35,614 nt of DNA from Paractinoplanes durhamensis (GTDB lineage Bacteria > Actinomycetota > Actinomycetes > Mycobacteriales > Micromonosporaceae). The stretch covers positions 1-35,614 of the forward strand of contig NZ_BOML01000020.1 of NCBI RefSeq assembly GCF_016862175.1, given 5' to 3'. The position numbers and the translations under genes were made by a program. This document shows positions 1-8,377 of the stretch, piece after piece. Position 1 is the stretch's first letter, and every line of letters starts with the position of its first letter. The notes under the pieces were generated by a model that was not told where the DNA came from, searched no databases, and worked only from the letters and a program-made list of their open reading frames with translations.

Positions 1-562
1 TCAAGTCTTCGGTGCCCTCGACGAGGGCGCGGGCCAGGTCGGACAGGTGCCGGTCGCGGTGGCGGGCGGCGGCCAGCAGGGTCTCGAAGGCCTCGGCGAC
101 CCCGACCTGCAGCCGTTCCGCCAGCAGCCCGGTCGCCTGTTCGATCACCATCTGGTTGTTCAGCGCGGCCTGCAGCTGCTCACCGAGGACCTCGCCGCGG
201 TGGATGGCCCGCTGCTGGATCAGCCCGACGGTGGCGATGTCGGCCAGCGCCTGTCCCATCCGCAGTTGCTCCGGGCCGAGCGGCCCGGGCGCCGTGCCGA
301 AGAGGTTCAGCGCGCCGATGACGTCGGTGCGCAGCCGCATCGGCAGGGTGTGCAGCACGCTCTCCAGCTGGAGAAACTCGGACGAGGCGGCCACCAGCTG
401 CGGAACGCCGGCTTCGTCGATGAGCAGGAGCCCGGCCGCGTCGACCCCGAGCAGCTGGACGCAGCGTTCGGTCAGGACGTGCAGGAAGTCGAGCAGGTCG
501 AAGTCGTCCACGAGCGTGTCGGCCAGCTCGATGAACACGTCGGACAGCGTAGGGACGGCCAT
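1..562 (-). CDS. GAF-ANTAR transcription antitermination regulator (3' end outside window)
   Basis: ATG at 562; 187 codons are visible and the frame leaves the window at base 1 without a stop. The N-terminal half is GAF-like (FIELADTLVDDFD, LTERCVQLLGVDAAGLLL, LPMRLRTDVIGALNLF). The C-terminal part is an ANTAR helical domain (LNNQMVIEQATGLLAERL, then a Leu/Ala-rich helix to LVEGTEDL). ANTAR domains bind paired hairpins in nascent RNA and prevent termination; the GAF part normally senses a ligand. Compared with usual actinobacterial members, about 45 residues are missing between AASSEF and SVLHTLPMRLR, which removes the usual GPCLDC-containing core, so ligand sensing may be lost. It begins 2 bases after the stop of the DUF5994 gene, so the two are probably translationally coupled. 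Family assignment is firm; the target RNA is unknown. Confidence 0.88.
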   Translation of the reverse strand, partial: MAVPTLSDVFIELADTLVDDFDLLDFLHVLTERCVQLLGVDAAGLLLIDEAGVPQLVAASSEFLQLESVLHTLPMRLRTDVIGALNLFGTAPGPLGPEQLRMGQALADIATVGLIQQRAIHRGEVLGEQLQAALNNQMVIEQATGLLAERLQVGVAEAFETLLAAARHRDRHLSDLARALVEGTEDL

Positions 563-564
563 TC

Positions 565-984
565 TCAGGCCGGCGCCGCGGCGAGCCGGCCGCCCTCGCT
601 CTCCCAGGCGTTCTGATCCGGATCGGAGCCGGCGAGCGCGGCCACCGGCGTCACCAGCACAGTGGTCACGCCGCCGTCGGCGTAGATGGCGGTGAGCGTG
701 GCCGGGGACTGACCGGAGAAGTAGCCGAGGCTGACCGTGCGGCCGGCCACCTCGATCTCGTGCGGCCGGACCGCCCAGCCGGCGGCGCTCAGCAGCAGTC
801 GGACCACCGGGCCGCGGGCTTCGTCCATCGCCCGGACCAAGCCGGGGAGCGCGGCGCCGGGATCCCGGGAGGCCGGCCACCAGCAGCCGTCGAGCGTCAC
901 GTTGTGGAAGCGGATCGGTCCCCAGCGGAACCGAGCCTGCTCGATTCGTCGGGAGATCGTGGCGTGCGTAGACACCGAGGTCAT
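565..984 (-). CDS. DUF5994 family protein
   Basis: 139 residues from the ATG at 984 (MTSVSTHATISRRIEQARF). A start 26 codons upstream is possible, but the extra residues look non-conserved. The core matches DUF5994: RFRWGPIRFHNVTLDGCWWP near the N-terminus, then RDPGAALPGLVRAM, a hydrophobic strand before AAGWAVRPHEIEVAGRTVSLGYF, and a C-terminal VTTVLVTP strand. No signal peptide or membrane segment is visible, so it should be a small cytoplasmic alpha/beta protein. Function is unknown; the family commonly sits beside ANTAR, STAS or anti-sigma-type genes in actinomycetes. Its TGA (565-567) is two bases before the ATG of the GAF-ANTAR gene, which suggests one operon and a regulatory rather than metabolic role. 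Confidence 0.8.
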   Translation of the reverse strand: MTSVSTHATISRRIEQARFRWGPIRFHNVTLDGCWWPASRDPGAALPGLVRAMDEARGPVVRLLLSAAGWAVRPHEIEVAGRTVSLGYFSGQSPATLTAIYADGGVTTVLVTPVAALAGSDPDQNAWESEGGRLAAAPA

Positions 985-1126
985 CGGAGACACCCTGTCG
1001 ACAAGGACCAACGCAGGCGCGGGCCTTGGCCCGACGGCGCGGGCTGAGACGAGGTCCACCAAGGTCGGTGAAGGCGCGGCACCGGCGAATACCGGGTCGC
1101 GTGACCCACAGTACGCGCCCGCGAGG

Positions 1127-3409
1127 TCATCCCGCGGCCTGCACCAACTCGGTGGAGAGTCGCTGCATCGCGTCGCTCACCTCGGACGCGTGCGCGTGCA
1201 GCTCGCCCAGGTCGAGGTGCGGTTCCTGGGCGCGGTCCTCGAGGTCGGCGCAGAGGGCGGCGAAACGGTTGGCGCCGAGGGTGGCCGACGAGCCCTTCAG
1301 GCTGTGCGCGAGCCGGGCCAGGGTCCGGGCGTCGCCGTCGGCCGCGGCCTGCTCCATCCGGCTGAGCGTGTCCGGCAGCCGCTCGGCGAAGTTGTGCAGG
1401 ATCTCGGCGATGCGATGGTGCTCGCCGGTCATCGAGGCGGCGATCCCGTCGACCCAGGCCCGGATGCTGTCCGCCTCGGTGGCGGCCCGCATCTCGGCCG
1501 GCATCTCGGCCCGCACGTCGGCGTGCGCGGCCGAGGCGGCCAGGACGGCGTCGAGGTCGGCCTCCCGGATCGGCTTGGCCAGGAAGCCGTCCATGCCGGC
1601 CCGCTTGCTCGCGGTCCGGTCGTCGACCATCGCGTTGGCGGTCAGCGCGACGATGCGCGGGGCGCCGTGCGCCGGTGGGTCGGCCCGGATCTGCTCGGTG
1701 GCGGCCAGCCCGTCCAGCACCGGCATCTGCACGTCCATGAGCACCAGGTCGAACGGCGTACGCCGCACCGCCGCGACCGCCTCGGCGCCGTCGCCGACCA
1801 GCTCCACCCGGTGGCCGCGCCGTTCCAGCAGCAGCTGCGCCACCCGCTGGTTGACCGGGTTGTCCTCGGCGACCAGCACGTGCAGCGGCCGGCCGGCCAC
1901 CACGACCGGCGGCACCGGCTCGGGTTCCGGGGTGCCGGGCGCGGCCCGGCCCAGGCGCAGCGTCACGGTGAAGGTGGAGCCCGCGCCCGGGGTGCTGTCG
2001 ACGGTGATCCCGCCGCCCATCGCCTCGGCCAGCCGCTGGGAGATCACCAGGCCCAGCCCGCTGCCGCCGTAGCTGCGCGCGATCGACGCGTCGACCTGGC
2101 TGAACGGCAGGAACAGCCGGGCCAGCCGGTCGGCCGGGATGCCGATGCCGGTGTCCCGGACGGCGAGCCGGAGCTCGGTGCCGGCGGCCGTGACGGTCAC
2201 CGTGATCGCCCCGTGCTCGGTGAACTTGACCGCGTTGCCGATCAGGTTGACCAGGATCTGCCGGATCCGGCTCTCGTCGCCGACGACCACCGGCGGGCAG
2301 CCGGCGGCGACATCGCCGGCCAGCCGCAGGCCCTTCGCGTCGGCGGTCAGCGCGACCAGGTTGATCGCCTGCTGCACGCAGGCGCGCGGCGAGAACGGCC
2401 GGTCGTCCAGGGTCAGCTCGCCGGCCTCGATCTTGGAGAAGTCGAGTACGTCGTTGATGATCACCAGCAGCGTCTCGCCGCTGGCGTGCACGGTGTCGAC
2501 CAGCTCCCGCTGCCGGGCGTCCAGGTCGGTGTCGAGCAGCAGCCCGGTCATCCCGATCACCGCGTTCATCGGCGTCCGGATCTCGTGGCTCATGGTGGCC
2601 AGGAACGCCGACTTGGCGGCGGTGGCGGCCAGCGCCTCGTCCCGGGCGGCGACCATCGCGGTCATCGAGGCGTTCACCGCCCGGGCCATCTGGGTCAGCT
2701 CCTGCGGCCCGGTCACCTCGGCCCGGCGGCTGAGGTCACCGGCCGCGACCCGCTGCGCCGCCGCGGTCACCCGCTTGGCCGGCGTGGTGATCCGCCAGGT
2801 GATCCACCGCCCGCACAGCGCCACCAGGGCCGCGGTGCCGACCGACACCCAGACGATCAGCTTGCGGGTGCCCTGGGCGCTCTCGTCGCCGGCCCGGAGA
2901 AGCTGCGCCAGCCGCCGCTCCTCCTCGGTGTGCATGGCGCTGACCAGTTGCTGGACGTCGGCCAGGTCGGCGTTGACCTGGTCGGGCCGGTGCTCGGCGA
3001 CCGCCCGGTCGTACTGCGCGAGCCGGCTCTCGGCCAGCGGATCCGCCCGGTCGAGCAGCCGCTGCAGGGCCCGGTCGTCGCCGGCCGCCGCCCGGACCCG
3101 GCCCAGCTGGTCCCGGACGGTGTCGCCCGCGCTGCCCAGCGCCTGCGCCCAGGTCGGGCTGCCGGTGTGCTGGTAGTTGCGGGCGACCCGGTCGAGCCCG
3201 TTGACGACGTCGTTGAGCCGGCCGATCTCGCCGAGCATCTGGTGCGAGTGCTGCAGCGGCGCCCGGCTCTGCATGAGCGCGCCGATCCGCAGGTAGGCGC
3301 TGGCGCCGACGAAGGCCAGCGACAGCAGGGCGAGCAGGAACCCGACCGCCAGCATCCGGCCCACGGTCCACCAGGCGCGATCCGCGATCCGGTCACCGTC
3401 ATCCGCCAC
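1127..3409 (-). CDS. CHASE3-type hybrid sensor histidine kinase with receiver and HPt domains
   Basis: 760 residues from a GTG start (3409). Order: cytoplasmic N-terminus, TM1 about 19-41, extracellular all-helical CHASE3-like sensor about 42-180, TM2 about 183-205, HAMP about 205-257, HisKA with His275 in [14 protein letters not shown], HATPase with N-box NLIGNAVKF (Asn392), DTGIGI (Asp419) and GGSGLGL (448-454), receiver with Asp559 in LMDVQMP and Lys612 in AKPI, then HPt with His702 in AHSLKGSS. All phosphotransfer residues are present, so a His-Asp-His-Asp relay looks complete. The final acceptor should be a separate receiver; the divergent stand-alone receiver 35 bases away is the obvious candidate (inference). 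The signal is unknown. The gene ends 142 bases before the DUF5994 start. Confidence 0.95.
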   Translation of the reverse strand: MADDGDRIADRAWWTVGRMLAVGFLLALLSLAFVGASAYLRIGALMQSRAPLQHSHQMLGEIGRLNDVVNGLDRVARNYQHTGSPTWAQALGSAGDTVRDQLGRVRAAAGDDRALQRLLDRADPLAESRLAQYDRAVAEHRPDQVNADLADVQQLVSAMHTEEERRLAQLLRAGDESAQGTRKLIVWVSVGTAALVALCGRWITWRITTPAKRVTAAAQRVAAGDLSRRAEVTGPQELTQMARAVNASMTAMVAARDEALAATAAKSAFLATMSHEIRTPMNAVIGMTGLLLDTDLDARQRELVDTVHASGETLLVIINDVLDFSKIEAGELTLDDRPFSPRACVQQAINLVALTADAKGLRLAGDVAAGCPPVVVGDESRIRQILVNLIGNAVKFTEHGAITVTVTAAGTELRLAVRDTGIGIPADRLARLFLPFSQVDASIARSYGGSGLGLVISQRLAEAMGGGITVDSTPGAGSTFTVTLRLGRAAPGTPEPEPVPPVVVAGRPLHVLVAEDNPVNQRVAQLLLERRGHRVELVGDGAEAVAAVRRTPFDLVLMDVQMPVLDGLAATEQIRADPPAHGAPRIVALTANAMVDDRTASKRAGMDGFLAKPIREADLDAVLAASAAHADVRAEMPAEMRAATEADSIRAWVDGIAASMTGEHHRIAEILHNFAERLPDTLSRMEQAAADGDARTLARLAHSLKGSSATLGANRFAALCADLEDRAQEPHLDLGELHAHASEVSDAMQRLSTELVQAAG

Positions 3410-3444
3410 GGGGATTACTCTATGTAGTTGACGAGGGAGGCGCG

Positions 3445-3816
3445 GTGACTTCTGTCCTGGTGGTCGACGACGATCCGACCATGCTGGAGATCGTCGAGAC
3501 GGTCCTGCGCTCCGGCGGCCTCGAGGTGTCCAGCACCAGCACCGGCCGCGAGGGCCTGCGGGCCGCCCACGAGCGGACCTGGGACTGCGCGGTCCTCGAC
3601 GTCACCATGCCGGACATGAGCGGCCTGGAGGTGTGCCGCGCGCTGCGCGACGACGCCGAGACCGCCGACATCCCGATCATCCTGCTGACCGGCCGTGGCC
3701 AGTGGCTGGACGTGGCCTCGGGCTTCGACGCGGGCGCCGACGACTACCTGGTCAAGCCGTTCACCGCGCAGGACCTCCTGACCCGGGTGGACGCGCTCAC
3801 CGGCACGGTTCACTGA
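3445..3816 (+). CDS. Stand-alone response regulator receiver (REC-only)
   Basis: 123 residues from a GTG start preceded by GGGAGG at 3435-3440. It is a complete CheY-like fold: acidic pair in VLVVDDDP, phospho-acceptor Asp52 in [12 protein letters not shown], Thr82 in IILLTGRG, Lys104 in DYLVKPFTA. There is no output domain, so it must work by protein interaction or as a relay intermediate. It is divergent from the hybrid kinase (35-base gap, probably a shared promoter region) and convergent with the degenerate kinase at 3810-4460, overlapping it by 7 bases at the 3' end. The likely partner is the HPt domain of the hybrid kinase; this pairing is inferred from position only. Confidence 0.93.
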   Translation: MTSVLVVDDDPTMLEIVETVLRSGGLEVSSTSTGREGLRAAHERTWDCAVLDVTMPDMSGLEVCRALRDDAETADIPIILLTGRGQWLDVASGFDAGADDYLVKPFTAQDLLTRVDALTGTVH

Positions 3817-4460
3817 ACGACCGACAACCACACCATGAGGTACGGCGTACCCTCCGCACTTTCCACGCGGACCCGCCCGCCGTGCCGCCCCGCGACGGCC
3901 CGCGCCAGCATCAGCGCGGTGGCGTTCCCTTCCCCGTCGGCGCTGGTGAAGAGCCGGTCGGTGGCCTGCCGGGCGGGCAGCGGCAGGGCAACCCGCCACT
4001 GATCGCCGACCAGCTCGGCGGTCATCGTGCCGTCCCCGCCGATCGCCCGCACCGCGGTGGCCAGCCGCCGGAACACCTGCCCGAGCCGCTCCCGGTCACC
4101 GGTGACGAGCCCTTCGGCAGGCTCGGCGGTCACCGCGGCCCCGCTCTCGGCGAGCAGCTCCGGCAGGTCGAAGGTCGTCCGGGCGAGCGGAAACGTGCCG
4201 TTCTCGATGCCACTGATCGTGGCGATCTCGGCGACGACCTCGTCGATCCGGTGCACCTTCCGGGCGATCATCGGCAGCGCTTCGTCAAGAAACGGCTCAC
4301 CCGTGCTCTCCGGCAGCAGATCGATCATGGCAAGGGCGGCGGCAAGCGGCGTACGAAGCTCATGCAGCAGCGCCGAGACCAGCTCGGTCTTGGTCGCCAC
4401 GAGCTCGGCCAGCTCCCGGTTGTGCTCCCGCAGCCGGTGCCGGCTCTCCACGTCCTGCAT
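3810..4460 (-). CDS. Histidine kinase-like protein with degenerate ATPase domain
   Basis: 216 residues, soluble, with no membrane segment. A helical N-terminus (HRLREHNRELAELVATKTELVSA) leads into a HisKA dimerisation helix with His33 in LLHELRTPL. The ATPase half is short and poor: the N-box position reads VFRRLATAVRAIG with no Asn, no DxGxG motif is present (the region reads LPLPARQATDRLF), and the G2 region is NATALMLARAVAGRHGG rather than GLGL. The final strand GRVRVESAEGTPYLMVWL is retained. It probably cannot bind ATP normally and may act as a phosphoacceptor or scaffold for the neighbouring receiver. Its 3' end overlaps that receiver gene tail to tail by 7 bases, so mutual antisense effects are possible. 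Confidence 0.8.
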   Translation of the reverse strand: MQDVESRHRLREHNRELAELVATKTELVSALLHELRTPLAAALAMIDLLPESTGEPFLDEALPMIARKVHRIDEVVAEIATISGIENGTFPLARTTFDLPELLAESGAAVTAEPAEGLVTGDRERLGQVFRRLATAVRAIGGDGTMTAELVGDQWRVALPLPARQATDRLFTSADGEGNATALMLARAVAGRHGGRVRVESAEGTPYLMVWLSVVQ

Positions 4461-4502
4461 GGGCTGCTCCTACCGCCGGCGACCACCCCAGGATAATCGG
4501 AC

Positions 4503-4655
4503 TTAGCCCGCAAAGCGCCCGAAGCGTCCTCCTCGGCGCTCCACCCGCAGCCGCACAGGCACGAAGACGAGAAGCGCCGGCACCATCAGCGCGGCCGGAT
4601 AGGCCAGCACGCTGTCGGCCCTGGCCGTGATCGCGCCGCCGCCGGTCAGTGCTCG
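4503..4655 (-). pseudogene. In-frame continuation of the aminopeptidase frame beyond its TGA: anchor-like tail
   Basis: Directly after the peptidase stop (TGA, 4658-4656) the same frame stays open for 50 codons to TAA at 4505-4503. It starts RALTGGGAITARADSVL, continues with a hydrophobic stretch (LAYPAALMVPALLVFVPV) and ends in an arginine-rich tail (RLRVERRGGRFGRFAG). This is the layout of a C-terminal membrane anchor with a cytoplasmic basic tail, and its codon use matches the gene upstream. Either a nonsense mutation has removed an ancestral anchor, making the enzyme fully secreted, or UGA (followed by C) is read through at some level. Similarity to intact homologues cannot be tested here. 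Confidence 0.5.
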
Positions 4656-6089
4656 TCAGCCGGGGATCGGGGCGTCCCGGCAGACCGTGCCGGCCGGTGG
4701 GATGGTCAGGTGGAGCAGGTAGGCGTACATGTAAGCCTCGATGCAGGCGCTCTTGCGCCTGGCCGTGTGTCCCTCGCCCTGCCATGTGATCAGGTGGCCG
4801 TTCGCCAGGGTTTGGGAAAGAGCCACCGCATCCGGGTACGGGGTGTCGGGGTCGCCGGTGTTGCCGGAGACCAGGATCGGCGCCGAGCCGGTCGCCCGGT
4901 ACGACCCGGTGTAGCGGCTGAGGCGGGCGGCCGGCCACTGCAGACAGGCCGGCGCGTGGGTCTGGTCGTAGGCGGGCGGCCCGTACGCCATCCGCGGTGC
5001 GGTGAGCGGGAAGTCGGCCGCGACCTTCGCGAGCCGGGCGCGCAGCTGCGGCAGACCGGCCGGAAAGACCCGGTCGGCGCACTCCACCGACACGTTGACC
5101 GCGTTGAACGTGGTGTCGGACTGGCTGATCGCATACATCAGCGGGCCGGTGCGGGACTCGGCGAGGTGCAGGTCGGTACCCAGCGCGGACCATCGACGCG
5201 TCCCGCTGTTGAGCCGGGACGTCAGCTCGGACAGCATCGTCGCGCCGTTGACGTCGCCCAGCGGGTGCTCGTCGAGGTCGTCCAGGATCTTCCGCAGTTT
5301 CCCGGTGAGGTCGCCCGGCGCGAACGCGCACTGCTCAGCGTGCGCCGAGCACCAGCTCAGGAAGCGGCGCAGCGCCTTCTCGGTCGCCCGGTACTGGCCG
5401 TAGTCGTAGGCGTACGGATCATCGGCGTATTTCTCCGGGTCGTAGCCGGAGTCCAGCATCAAGGCCCGGGTGCGCTGCGGGAACATGCTCGCGTAGACGG
5501 TGCCGACGTAGGTGGCGTACGACCCGCCGAAGAACGTCAGCTTCGCGTCGCCGACCGCCTGCCGCAGCAGGTCGAGGTCGCGGGCCTGGTTGGCGGTGCC
5601 GATGAACGGCAGCAGGTCGCCGGAGTGCTTCGCGCAGGCGGCGTCCCACTCGCGGGCCAGCCGGACCGCGTTCGCGAAGGCCGGCGCCCGACCCCACTGG
5701 GCCGCGTATTCCGGCCGGTCCAGGCAGCTCACCGGCTGACTGCGGTGGACGCCGCGCGGGTCGTGGCCGACGATGTCGAACCGGTCGCGGATCTCCGGGA
5801 TCACCGAGGTGGTGAACGAGTCGACCCAGTCCCACCCGGAGCTGCCCGGCCCGCCGGCGTAGATGAACAGCGTGCCGATCCGGGCGGCCGGGTCGGCGGC
5901 CGGGTGACGTCGCAGCTGCAGCGTGATCCGGGTGCCGTCCGGATCCCGGTAGTCGAGCGGCACCTGCGCCGACGTGCACTGGTAGTCACCGCAGGCGGCC
6001 CAGTCGAGGGCCGGAGCCGGCGGCGCGGCATGTGCCGCACCTGCGCACAGTAGCGCCACCAAAAAACCGGACAAGACACGAAATTTCAT
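4656..6089 (-). CDS. Secreted S33-type tripeptidyl aminopeptidase-like alpha/beta hydrolase
   Basis: 477 residues from the ATG at 6089, chosen because it opens a classic signal peptide (MKFRVLSGFLVALLCAGAAHA, cleavage after AHA). The mature protein has the actinomycete Slp/Tap pattern: WAACGDYQCTSAQVPLDY at the N-terminus, oxyanion region FIYAGGPGSSGWDW, HDPRGVHRSQPVSC, nucleophile Ser190 in GGSYATYVG, the acid Asp in NTGDPDTPYP and His in GEGHTARRKSAC. The family removes short N-terminal peptides from extracellular proteins. It is divergent from the rhamnogalacturonan lyase with a 154-base gap. The protein ends CRDAPIPG, but the frame continues in phase after the TGA into an anchor-like tail (separate entry). 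Family is firm; peptide specificity is unknown. Confidence 0.92.
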   Translation of the reverse strand: MKFRVLSGFLVALLCAGAAHAAPPAPALDWAACGDYQCTSAQVPLDYRDPDGTRITLQLRRHPAADPAARIGTLFIYAGGPGSSGWDWVDSFTTSVIPEIRDRFDIVGHDPRGVHRSQPVSCLDRPEYAAQWGRAPAFANAVRLAREWDAACAKHSGDLLPFIGTANQARDLDLLRQAVGDAKLTFFGGSYATYVGTVYASMFPQRTRALMLDSGYDPEKYADDPYAYDYGQYRATEKALRRFLSWCSAHAEQCAFAPGDLTGKLRKILDDLDEHPLGDVNGATMLSELTSRLNSGTRRWSALGTDLHLAESRTGPLMYAISQSDTTFNAVNVSVECADRVFPAGLPQLRARLAKVAADFPLTAPRMAYGPPAYDQTHAPACLQWPAARLSRYTGSYRATGSAPILVSGNTGDPDTPYPDAVALSQTLANGHLITWQGEGHTARRKSACIEAYMYAYLLHLTIPPAGTVCRDAPIPG

Positions 6090-6243
6090 TCCGCGAACGT
6101 AAGCGAAACGCCGACACTGCCGGGCGACTCGACAACAACTTTCACCCAAGTTCGTCGTGTTCTGAAGGACATCGAGCGACTCGGGATGAATCGACAAAAG
6201 CCGATGTAGTGTCCAGGATCCCCCCAGTCATCGGAGTATCCCC

Positions 6244-7908
6244 ATGTCCCACCGGATCAACCGGCGCGGCCTGCTCAAGGCGGGCGGCGCGGTCCTCGGC
6301 GCCGGCGCCCTGGCCGGCTCCTTCGCCGCCGAGGCGAGCGCCGCCACGATCAGCTACACGAACGACGGCACCAACTACGTCGTCAACACCGGCGCCAACC
6401 TGGTCTTCAAGGTCAACCACAGCAACGGCGACCTCGTCTCGTTCGTCTACCGCGGCGTCGAATACCAGGGCTACAACGGCAAGAACTCCCAGGTGGAGGT
6501 CGGTCTCGGCGCGTCCACCGTGACCATCGCGTCGACCTCGGCGACGGTGACGATCAAGGTGGTGCACGGCACGCTGGTGCACTACTACGTGGCCCGGGCC
6601 GGCGAGAACAACGTCTACATGTGGACCTACCGGGACGCGAACTCGGTCACCATGCAGCGCTACATCGTCCGGCTCAAGCCCGGCGCGCTCACCTTCAGCG
6701 GCGGCGACGCCTGGGATTCCGCCACCGTCACCACGGTCGAGGCCGCCGACATCTTCAAGGCCACCGACGGCACCACCCACGCGAAGCACTACTCCAACCT
6801 GCGCACCATCGACTACGACTACGTCGGCGCCACCAACAGCGCCAAGACGGTCGGCATCTGGCTGGTGCGCAGCAACCACGAGCTGAGTTCGGGCGGCCCG
6901 TTCTACCGCTCGCTGCTGCGCTCCGGCAGCACCGGTTCGCCGGACCTCTACGAGATCCCGCGCTACGCCGAGGCGCAGACCGAGGACCCGCGGTGGGGCC
7001 TGAACGGCCCGTACGTCCTGTCCTTCACCGACGGCGGCGCCCCCGCGAGTGCGCTCTACGCCCGCACCTTCAACACGAGCTGGGCCGATTCACTGGGCCT
7101 GCAGGGCTGGGTCGGCACGTCCGGCCGGGGCCGGGTGACCGGCGTAGGCATAGCCGGCCGCGACACCACGTCCACCTACACGGTCGGCTTCGCCAACACC
7201 ACCGCCCAGTACTGGGCCACCGCGGACAGCTCCACCGGCTACTTCAGCAGCACGAACATGCTCCCCGGCAGCTACACGATGACGATCCACAAGGGCGAGC
7301 TCCCGGTCTGGACCGGCACGGCCACGGTGACGGCCGGCGGCACCACCGTCCTGAACACCGTCACCATCACCGCCGACCCGAACACCGCCGCCGCCATCTG
7401 GCGGATCGGCACCTGGAACGGCACCCCGTCCGGTTTCAAGAACGCAAGCTTGATGACGTACGCCCACCCCAGCGACGTGCGCGCCGCCGCATGGACCGGG
7501 AACTTCATCGTCGGCACGTCCACCGACAGCGGCTTCCCGTGCTACCAGTGGTCCGACGTGAACAACGGCCTGCTGATCTACTTCAAGCTGACCGCAGCCC
7601 AGGCCGCGACGGCCCACACCCTGCGCATAGGCATCACGGCGAGTTACATAAGCGGCCGTCCACAGGTGTCGGTAAACAGCTGGACATCAGCGATCCCGGC
7701 CGCTCCGCCAACGTCAAAGACCAGAAACCTGACGGTAGGAACCTACCGAGAATTCAACACCACATTGACGTACGCCGTCCCCGCCACCGCCTGGCAGACG
7801 GACCCGACCCAGTGGAACATCCTGAAACTCAACATAGTCAGCGGCTCCACCGGCACGGGTTACTTGAGCCCAGGCGTCTCCTTCGACTGCCTGGACCTGC
7901 TCGCCTGA
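6244..7908 (+). CDS. TAT-exported rhamnogalacturonan lyase (polysaccharide lyase family 4)
   Basis: 554 residues. The N-terminus is a TAT signal (NRRGLLKAGGAVLGAGALAGSFAAEASA), so the enzyme folds before export. The rest has the three-module family 4 layout: a catalytic beta-sandwich (TISYTNDGTNYVVNTGANL through the DPRWGLNGPYVLSF region), a short fibronectin-III-like module near residues 335-375 (LPGSYTMTIHKGELPVW), and a C-terminal carbohydrate-binding-like module from about 380 (AIWRIGTWNGTPSGFKNA, then GFPCYQWSD and LRIGITASYISGRPQVSVN). The family cleaves the rhamnose-galacturonate backbone of pectic rhamnogalacturonan I by beta-elimination, implying growth on plant cell-wall material. 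It appears monocistronic; the spacer before the ATG has only a weak CGGAG ribosome site. Confidence 0.9.
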   Translation: MSHRINRRGLLKAGGAVLGAGALAGSFAAEASAATISYTNDGTNYVVNTGANLVFKVNHSNGDLVSFVYRGVEYQGYNGKNSQVEVGLGASTVTIASTSATVTIKVVHGTLVHYYVARAGENNVYMWTYRDANSVTMQRYIVRLKPGALTFSGGDAWDSATVTTVEAADIFKATDGTTHAKHYSNLRTIDYDYVGATNSAKTVGIWLVRSNHELSSGGPFYRSLLRSGSTGSPDLYEIPRYAEAQTEDPRWGLNGPYVLSFTDGGAPASALYARTFNTSWADSLGLQGWVGTSGRGRVTGVGIAGRDTTSTYTVGFANTTAQYWATADSSTGYFSSTNMLPGSYTMTIHKGELPVWTGTATVTAGGTTVLNTVTITADPNTAAAIWRIGTWNGTPSGFKNASLMTYAHPSDVRAAAWTGNFIVGTSTDSGFPCYQWSDVNNGLLIYFKLTAAQAATAHTLRIGITASYISGRPQVSVNSWTSAIPAAPPTSKTRNLTVGTYREFNTTLTYAVPATAWQTDPTQWNILKLNIVSGSTGTGYLSPGVSFDCLDLLA

Positions 7909-7995
7909 AAACGCGCGGGCGGGCGCCGCGCCGCGTGTCTCACCCCACGCTCTGCTCACCGATACGCGCCTTCGGCGTTTGCCAGTGCTCAGCGA

Positions 7996-8057
7996 GGCCG
8001 TCCCGCCCGCAGGGCCGTCCCGCCCGCAGGGCCGTCCCGCCCGCAGGGCCGTCCCGC
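7996..8057. repeat. Tandem 17-bp repeat (3.6 copies)
   Basis: Units GGCCGTCCCGCCCGCAG at 7996-8012, 8013-8029 and 8030-8046 are identical, followed by a partial fourth to 8057. The repeat lies in the 469-base gene-free region between the lyase and the toxin gene. No spacers separate the units, so it is not a CRISPR array. The length suggests slippage-prone satellite DNA. Confidence 0.9.
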
Positions 8058-8074
8058 CTCGCTTTCCGCGCCCT

Positions 8075-8125
8075 CTGCTCTGCTCACCGATGTGCCGAAT
8101 CGGCGCGTATCGGTGCGCAGAGCAG
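8075..8125. repeat. Long extragenic palindrome (REP-like)
   Basis: Arms 8075-8091 and 8109-8125 are complementary over 17 bp with one mismatch (CTGCTCTGC-t/g-CACCGAT). The 17-base centre contains a further GCCG-AAT-CGGC stem, so almost the whole element folds. A partial inverted copy of the right half lies at about 7950-7972 (CTGCTCACCGATACGCGCC). This is typical of dispersed extragenic palindromic repeats; it could also end transcription from the lyase, although there is no T-tract. Confidence 0.75.
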
Positions 8126-8172
8126 GGCGTGTTTGTGCGCCGCGAAGTCGGTGTTGCCGGGTTGCCTGATAT

Positions 8173-8201
8173 CGGGGTCTCGGGCGCGGGCCGAGACCCC
8201 G
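8173..8201. terminator. Perfect 11-bp stem-loop, candidate factor-independent terminator or REP element
   Basis: CGGGGTCTCGG (8173-8183) and CCGAGACCCCG (8191-8201) form a perfect stem with a 7-base loop, extended by T-A at 8172/8202 and a further 3 bp after one mismatch. There is no T-tract. U-less hairpin terminators occur in actinomycetes, so it may end the lyase transcript. The rest of 7909-8377 holds repeats and, near the end, the GGGGAGG ribosome site of the toxin gene; no other gene is visible there. Confidence 0.5.
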
Positions 8202-8377
8202 ACATCCGGGAAAACGGTGTGCGGTGGACTCTTTGCGTCGGGAATTGTGCAACGACAGCTGTTGATGATCTGACACCACTGTGGACGGTAGGCCATTTAG
8301 AGTGGCCAGCGTCGGTTTGCCGGGGATCGGCCGGATCGGGTCGCGTTGACGCGCGCGCTGCAGCGGGGAGGAAACGG

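Noticed and set aside
737..3427. Very long plus-strand open frame (about 896 codons) opposite the hybrid kinase
   Set aside because: It is Arg/Gly/Pro/His-rich with no domain, and mirrors a perfectly conserved kinase on the other strand; it is a by-product of high GC.
7996..8057. Possible CRISPR array
   Set aside because: The units are contiguous 17-mers without spacers and there are no cas genes.
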